Source: UBA1435 sp041663285
GTDB taxonomy: Bacteria > Patescibacteriota > Microgenomatia > UBA12405
Reading direction: 5' to 3'
Assembly: GCA_041663285.1 (NCBI GenBank)
Contig: JBAZSP010000006.1
Span: 1 to 45,024 of the forward strand
DNA length: 45,024 bases
Both the position numbers and the translations under genes were made by a program. The number at the start of each line of letters is the position of its first letter. The stretch's first letter is position 1. This document shows positions 42,001 to 45,024 of this stretch, in pieces. The notes beneath the pieces were generated by a model. The model was given only the letters and a program-made list of their open reading frames with translations, was not told the DNA's origin and searched no databases.

Positions 42001-43233
42001 GTAGCGCCGTCTTTGGTAGCTAGTCCGTCGGCGGTGGTAAAAACAAAATCGGCGACAATTAGCTGGTCGACAAACAGGGCGTCTAACTCGTTTGTAAAAT
42101 ATGGCAAAACGTCCGGATCTTACGGTGAGGAAGTCGGATCGTCAGACCAGATATCGGCGCATAGTATTGCGCTTTCCGGCTTGGACCCGGGAACAACTTA
42201 TTACTATAAAGCCCTGTGGACAGACGAAGACGGTAATACCGGAGAAAGCTCGGAGCTTAGTTTTACGACCAATGCGGCGCCGGCGGTATCGGCGGTTAAG
42301 GTGACAGATTTAGGCTTGTATTCGGCCTATATTACCTTTACTCTAAAAAATGCGACTACAGCCAGGGTGGAGTATGGTAAGACAAGCCTATATGGTAGTT
42401 TTGTGACGGTAACCACATCGACCAATGAGAGCAGTTATACGGTCAAACTGGACGGATTGGCAGAAGGAACATCGTACCACATGAGGATTGTGGCCGAAGA
42501 TGAGGAAGCCAATACTTTTATGTCGGATGATTATATTTTTGATACTTTGCCATTGCCAAAATTATCGGGGATAAAAATTCAGCAGGTTCGGGGAATGCCC
42601 ACAGCGACTATCAGGGTAGCCTGGCTGTCAAATACCGGAATCAGCTCGATTGTGACTTATTACCCAATTGGCAGGCCGGAAATGGCCAGGGATCAGATAG
42701 TGCTGACCTTAACCAAAACCCATGAAATGATAGTCAAGGATTTGTCTGATAACACTGACTATGTAGTGATCATTAAAGGAAAGGATGTGGCCGGGAACAG
42801 CTGTTTACCGAGTGAGCAAGCTTTTAAAACATCGGAAGATATGAGGCCGCCAGCGATAATTGATTTGAAGGTAGAGACGTCGGTGTCGGGGGTGGGGCAG
42901 GAGGCCAGGGCTCAAATAGTGGTTTATTGGGATACGGACGAGCCGGCTTCGGCCCAGATTGAGTATGGCCAGGGAACAGGGTCGGATTATCCGAATAAAA
43001 CCCAGGAAGATACAACGCTAATACTAAACCATACCGTAACAATCACTGATTTACAGCCAAACCAGGTATACCATTTAAGAGTAATTACCAAAGATAAGGC
43101 GGAGAACTCGACGGTATCGTATGACAACGTAATAATAACGCCAAAATCGACCAGGTCGGCGATGGATCTGGTGGTTGATAGTTTATCTAAAAGTTTCGGT
43201 TTCTTTAATAGTTTAGGTGACATGGTCAAATAA
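36034..43233 (+). CDS. Giant secreted kelch-like / fibronectin-III surface protein (2399 aa)
   Basis: The N-terminal hydrophobic segment (~11-34) exports or anchors it. Then the same plan occurs twice: a block of kelch-type blades, a beta-sandwich, and a PSNP-type Ig/FN3 domain. Block 1 spans ~60-635, its sandwich ~635-740 (GDWTSGVMDLTYAGQW) and its FN3 ~740-845. Block 2 spans ~847-1460, with sandwich ~1460-1560 (SGSFISQSHDLTSVYRW). Each blade shows YGG…L…Y.R.…(T)F(W/Y)(R/K)Y…..W. The tail has about seven Ig/FN3 domains starting near 1563, 1682, 1776, 1882, 1992, 2085 and 2176, including AGNVS loops and VEYGKTSLYGS-type motifs. There is no C-terminal anchor. Kelch propellers bind proteins or glycans, so adhesion is likely. 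Three bases before an ABC transporter gene. Confidence 0.92.
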   Translation: MISTKSKILNSKLLVIWFCWMVGVTGGSVAGNMWLRAGKAEAVSRVITARADFELGKYRNTESETKEGQLKLRSSGSWGPRVWTVPNVNLGDHAAVTSDGDYVYLIPNGDTWFGRYLPNEDRWEDLTVSPVAAYSGSDMITLGNYIYTIFGGYQKEFYRYSKVTNSWQLLSNLPDLVYGGSSLTTDGTNIFCLRGTSTTDFWRYNPGSDSWSVLSGIPASAYVGADLVYSASTNKLYTPRGNNTNTFYIYDIGTSAWSTGATLPATVNDSTNIAINGDYLYALRNNASTAFYRYQISLGVWSTLAVTPQTARYVGAVYNAADNYVYVFRGGGTPDFWKYNTASNSFDGPTDLPAAPGTGSDLNFYNGYLYYNRGGANTMYRYNLGTGATWETMATLPATITDDTKGVWAGSKLYLFQGNGSRNFFNYDPTLGVGGSWGVMATAPATIYYGGAIAYPGSGGYLYATRGALSRTFMRYDIAGNSWSDIGATDLPDDAEAGYGARIIGVGTTELFYIGGHGIAKFLKYNITSDSWSVLGNLPFSPYYGTDMVYYNGKIYFQAGYYKRDIWEYNIVLNSWRRLPDVPGYNAYDLGPYNGGSLESDGAGTLYSSAGMNVAWLRKFTIGANNYQTNGDWTSGVMDLTYAGQWSGISLGKTTPNDSAVAVYTRSSSDQTTWSNWGAVVGTSIPSAPLRYLQVGLTLTASTGGSDTPVVNDLTVSYVGDTGLPSNPSTIMALSQQVSGVGLTSGQSYGYNQPYFAWSGATDSETSVAGYYVYFGSGTTASIDPVNDGNYQTEASYLATTPMISGNYYLLIKTKDAAGNVSSNTWQAFEYIYNGVSPYISLVQTSSVEFSTGTTANMDISGDQLKLKSRSGFWQQERLSVTPNTIYNGAGMAYVEASNKLYIMRGNSSNFYIYDLNNDSMSSGVSTPATVGAGGDLVEGPSGYLYAFRGAGTDDFWQYDIGASTWSDAAAADAPALVNYGGALIYDGSRYIYAIRGEGDDTFWRYDTSADSWEALDNADFGAVEKQVNNAIGYGGDLAYDTLNNKVYVMQGNTRSGMAIYDVMSGSWNQTANIPALAYYGGRIEYDSTSNAIYCFTGWDKPFFFKYEISGDTWSKLTDVPAAIGYGGSMKKIGSYLYVARGANTTTLYKYKISKNSWVTPTWNLFGGWFRGSDYRTFSNGAEIVKGDSNNFYIARGNYDNLFMKYNATTGETTKLTDIPAGIYTGSEMTYDNVNNKIYASTSMYDKKFLVYDVAGDEWSTVAGGGGTLPTDAGEGSALVFDGSEYIYRLRGGNTQTFHRFSVNTGLWSTLPNTPAAMQYGADLVKGGDYLFATRGVGTTAFFRYGPLSGVGIWSSYPTISYLPAGMTFNYDGFLVNGGSDYIYGCRGGNTADCFRYSISGNSWQNVGVSMPANVTYGGAAAVNSTGDRMYVIAGAGANTFSNGLYSYVLQTDNSSYEDSGSFISQSHDLTSVYRWANLQIGYSSANSNTIIVSTRTSANNSNWDSWVEASAEKQIGNTYFYKIGSAAKRYIQVKLEMTSGDGIYSGAVTDYAVNYYQDVVEPSNPLGLIIYENSGMGATIVSGVYHGSSGPYFDWPGVGESQGASDGEGGSGIAGYYVYYGIGATADPVVLGTFTTATHKEGVGMTTGHTYYFRMKTKDEAGNVSGEVGSTFVFNYDANAPSNPVSITADPPGYTASNSYTFTWSGASDAGAGIEGYFYKTGAVGATETFTTETTVTGIRAYQTGTNTFYVRTKDLAGNVSDYATATYYYSSTAPSVPANIRLTYPEVGTSNTVNEFAFAWDKPTTYYGQESGLRYYYSINELPSATNVNSIGLSVTYLSKGSYATRKGTNTLYVVAMDEAGNIDYRLYGSLDFEAATSAPGIPKDLEIADVSVKETRSWKLAVSWDAPAASGSGISLYKVYRSATESANCSTDITKFGYVSSTTGLSFVDTGLTQQRYYYCVKACDSTNECSAPSDTVVLLPDGKWRVAPSLVASPSAVVKTKSATISWSTNRASNSFVKYGKTSGSYGEEVGSSDQISAHSIALSGLDPGTTYYYKALWTDEDGNTGESSELSFTTNAAPAVSAVKVTDLGLYSAYITFTLKNATTARVEYGKTSLYGSFVTVTTSTNESSYTVKLDGLAEGTSYHMRIVAEDEEANTFMSDDYIFDTLPLPKLSGIKIQQVRGMPTATIRVAWLSNTGISSIVTYYPIGRPEMARDQIVLTLTKTHEMIVKDLSDNTDYVVIIKGKDVAGNSCLPSEQAFKTSEDMRPPAIIDLKVETSVSGVGQEARAQIVVYWDTDEPASAQIEYGQGTGSDYPNKTQEDTTLILNHTVTITDLQPNQVYHLRVITKDKAENSTVSYDNVIITPKSTRSAMDLVVDSLSKSFGFFNSLGDMVK

Positions 43234-43236
43234 AGA

Positions 43237-44049
43237 ATGAGCAATGGAATAGCCGGACCAATATTAAAAGTAGAGGATTTAAAGAAAAACTTTTTGGTTG
43301 GTGGACAGGATTTGGCAGTGTTGAAGGGAATCAGTTTAAATGTTAATCAGGGTGATTTTGCGATTATATTTGGGCCGTCGGGCTGTGGTAAGTCAACTCT
43401 GTTGCATACGATCTTGGGAATGGAGCGGCCAAGCAGTGGTAAGGTGTTTTTGGACCAAACCGATTTGTATGCGATGGACGAAGACGGAATAGTCCGCCAT
43501 AGGAAGGAAAGGATCGGAGTAGTGTTTCAGCAGTCGATTTGGATAAAATCATTAAATGTGATCGAAAATGTAAGCTTCCCCAACAGGCTAAAAGGAATGG
43601 ATAAGCAAAAAGCCGAGGATTTGGCAATGCAAGTATTGACGGACTTAAAGTTGTTAAATTGGGCCAGGCATCACCCCAATGAATTGTCGTCAGGCCAGCA
43701 ACAAAGAGTCAGCCTGGCCAGAGCCTTAACAATTGATCCGTTAATGATTGTGGCCGATGAACCAACGGGGAATTTGGATACAGTTACCGGTGATGAGCTA
43801 ATGGAATTGTTGGCGAGCCTGAACAGGGAAAAGAAGAAGACGGTGCTGATGGTAACTCACGATTTGGAGTATTTGCGGTACGCTAATAAGTTATTCCATA
43901 TAATTGATGGTCAGATGGTGGAGGAAATGGAGGGCAGAGCGATTGAGAAGATGTCGTTGGAACTTCGAAACAAGAAGGGAGCCCGGACAAAGACGACGGT
44001 TCGGGATAAAGATTTTTTGAGTAAGGACGGTAAAAAATATGCAGCTTAA
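43237..44049 (+). CDS. ABC transporter ATPase of the MacB/LolD/FtsE type
   Basis: 270 aa. Walker A GPSGCGKST (46-54), Q-loop in VFQQS (Q98/Q99), signature LSSGQQQR (150-157), Walker B LMIVADEPTG (169-178) and H-loop H208 in VTHDL. The ~40-residue C-terminal extension is basic (KKGARTKTTVRDKDFLSKDGK). It supplies ATP hydrolysis to the FtsX/MacB-type permease whose gene overlaps its end by 11 bases. These mechanotransmission-type transporters move peptides, lipoproteins or surface cargo rather than small nutrients. It lies three bases after the giant kelch protein, suggesting a link to its export or release. Confidence 0.95.
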   Translation: MSNGIAGPILKVEDLKKNFLVGGQDLAVLKGISLNVNQGDFAIIFGPSGCGKSTLLHTILGMERPSSGKVFLDQTDLYAMDEDGIVRHRKERIGVVFQQSIWIKSLNVIENVSFPNRLKGMDKQKAEDLAMQVLTDLKLLNWARHHPNELSSGQQQRVSLARALTIDPLMIVADEPTGNLDTVTGDELMELLASLNREKKKTVLMVTHDLEYLRYANKLFHIIDGQMVEEMEGRAIEKMSLELRNKKGARTKTTVRDKDFLSKDGKKYAA

Positions 44050-45024
44050 ATTAAATATAAAAAACTGGCGTCCGGAAAATATTGTTAAGAGCGGAAGAGC
44101 CTTGACGGCGTTTGTTGTTTCAAACGCGGTGTTTATAGGGATGCTGTATTTGTATGTAGTCCGGGAGACACTGGAGTTTTTGCTAAGGATAAAGCTAATA
44201 GGAAAATTGTTTAAACTGATGCAGTTTGACAGGTTGATAAAGTTGGTTACCCGAATTATGATGTTGTTTGATATTGATAAAAAGGATCAGGTGTCGAGAA
44301 GCTATTTGATTGAATTAGCTTTTAGAAACATGAAAGCCAGGAAAACCCGGTCGACAGTGACGATTGGCGGAGTGGCTTTGGGTGTTGGGGCGATTGTCTT
44401 TTTGGTGTCGATGGGTTACGGGCTGGAAAAGATGGTTATTTCGAAAGTGGCCCGACTGGAGGAGCTGAAAATGGCGGATGTGAGCTCGGGTAAGGTGTCG
44501 TCGGCAAAAATGAATGAAGAGCTGCTGAATAAGATTAAGGGGTATGAAGGAGTGATGGATGTGGTGCCGATGGTTTCGATGGTGGCAAAGGTAACATACA
44601 ATAATTCGGTTCTGGACGTAATGACATATGCCATAGACGAGCGGTATATAAAAGCACTGGGATTAACTTATCTGGCGGGGAGTAATTTTAAGGACAACAC
44701 CGGCGGTCCGATTCCGGAGCTTGAGGCCCAGGTGAAGGGAGCTAGCCAGGAGGTTAATTGGGCCTTAATGGGGGAAAAGGCGGAGCAGGGAATGCTTAAA
44801 TTTAATATTGCTGAAGGTAAAAAGGCGATGGTGTGGGAAAGGTGCGAGCCGGACAGCCGGATGATGGGGACAGTTATTCGGGTTGAGGGAGGGCTGGTGG
44901 GTGAGGAAGTATGGGGAGAGAAAATGTTTAGCGCAGAAAATGAACCGGAAGTAGGGAAAAATATTTATACCGATGAGGAGTATTCAAAATGGATTAAGGC
45001 CAAGGTGCCTTTGTGGAAAATCGG
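44039..45024 (+). CDS. MacB/FtsX-type ABC permease, N-terminal part only (runs off the right edge)
   Basis: 328 codons are present. ATG at 44039 overlaps the ATPase stop. An unusual N-terminal extension contains a first membrane helix (~22-42, ALTAFVVSNAVFIGMLYLYVV) and an amphipathic stretch. Next comes the family opening AFRNMKARKTRSTVTIGGVALGVGAIVFLVSMG (~95-128, membrane helix) and the start of the periplasmic MacB_PCD domain (VMDVVPMVSMVAKVTYN…). The C-terminal three-helix unit is beyond the window. Together with the ATPase it forms a homodimer-based transporter. Confidence 0.9.
   Translation, partial: MQLKLNIKNWRPENIVKSGRALTAFVVSNAVFIGMLYLYVVRETLEFLLRIKLIGKLFKLMQFDRLIKLVTRIMMLFDIDKKDQVSRSYLIELAFRNMKARKTRSTVTIGGVALGVGAIVFLVSMGYGLEKMVISKVARLEELKMADVSSGKVSSAKMNEELLNKIKGYEGVMDVVPMVSMVAKVTYNNSVLDVMTYAIDERYIKALGLTYLAGSNFKDNTGGPIPELEAQVKGASQEVNWALMGEKAEQGMLKFNIAEGKKAMVWERCEPDSRMMGTVIRVEGGLVGEEVWGEKMFSAENEPEVGKNIYTDEEYSKWIKAKVPLWKI

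Noticed and set aside
1..45024. Recoded TGA (genetic code 25)
   Set aside because: Several genes end at TGA where their families end (DUF559 gene, winged-helix-like gene, comEA), and no conserved domain is interrupted by TGA.
1..45024. tRNA, rRNA, tmRNA, RNase P RNA
   Set aside because: Looked for T-arm motifs and conserved cores in the intergenic regions, including 17335-18543; none found.

Overview
The window looks like a chromosomal stretch of a Candidate Phyla Radiation bacterium (Patescibacteria), most likely a Microgenomates-type lineage. The signs are giant secreted LamG/DUF2341 and kelch-like proteins, paired WxL-like and DUF916-like surface proteins, a tail-fibre-like membrane protein, a minimal competence cluster (comEA plus a comEC split in two), a stand-alone pyruvate phosphate dikinase, and almost no biosynthetic genes. 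TGA is used as a normal stop, which argues against Gracilibacteria/SR1. The taxonomic placement is inference.

Layout. (1) 1-17334, nearly all on the minus strand, is a cell-surface region: a partial tail-fibre-like membrane protein; an integrase core-binding-like protein; two giant LamG paralogs (1862 and 1435 aa) separated by a small ribbon-helix-helix gene; and a four-gene cluster of WxL-like protein, DUF916-like anchor, Pro/Thr-stalk protein and single-pass Ig-like protein. One small plus-strand Ig-like gene (2294-2701) sits among them. (2) 17335-18543 has no ordinary gene. It holds a chain of strong hairpins around a 53-codon ORF whose third positions are about 85% G/C, unlike every neighbour. 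(3) 18544-24652, plus strand: a DUF559 nuclease between two copies of a repeat, ppdK, then a run of small unknown genes, two of them clear Cys-rich paralogs. (4) 24674-29274, minus strand, tightly packed: a GNAT-fold protein, a pyruvoyl-dependent histidine decarboxylase proenzyme, a multi-pass GAF/histidine kinase and a single-domain response regulator. (5) 29535-33086, minus strand: a second DUF916-like/WxL-like pair, a membrane protein, a small ORF and a PD-(D/E)xK-like protein. (6) 33128-45024, plus strand: comEA, comEC membrane part, comEC metallo-beta-lactamase part, a small winged-helix-like gene, a 2399-aa kelch/FN3 surface protein, and a MacB/LolD-type ABC ATPase with the start of its permease.

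How the genes fit together. Most of the window builds the cell surface (adhesion, glycan contact, anchoring) and takes up DNA. The most striking metabolic item is the histidine decarboxylase set. HdcA makes histamine and CO2 from histidine and needs autocatalytic cleavage at a Ser-Ser pair, which is present. A GNAT protein 8 bp upstream could be a maturation factor, by analogy with PanZ/PanD, or could acetylate the amine. A two-component system follows directly.

Recurring signatures are -10 elements (often extended TGn) lying 6-10 bases before start codons, which implies leaderless mRNAs; low-complexity direct repeats carried in frame inside genes; and short palindromic repeats at gene ends.
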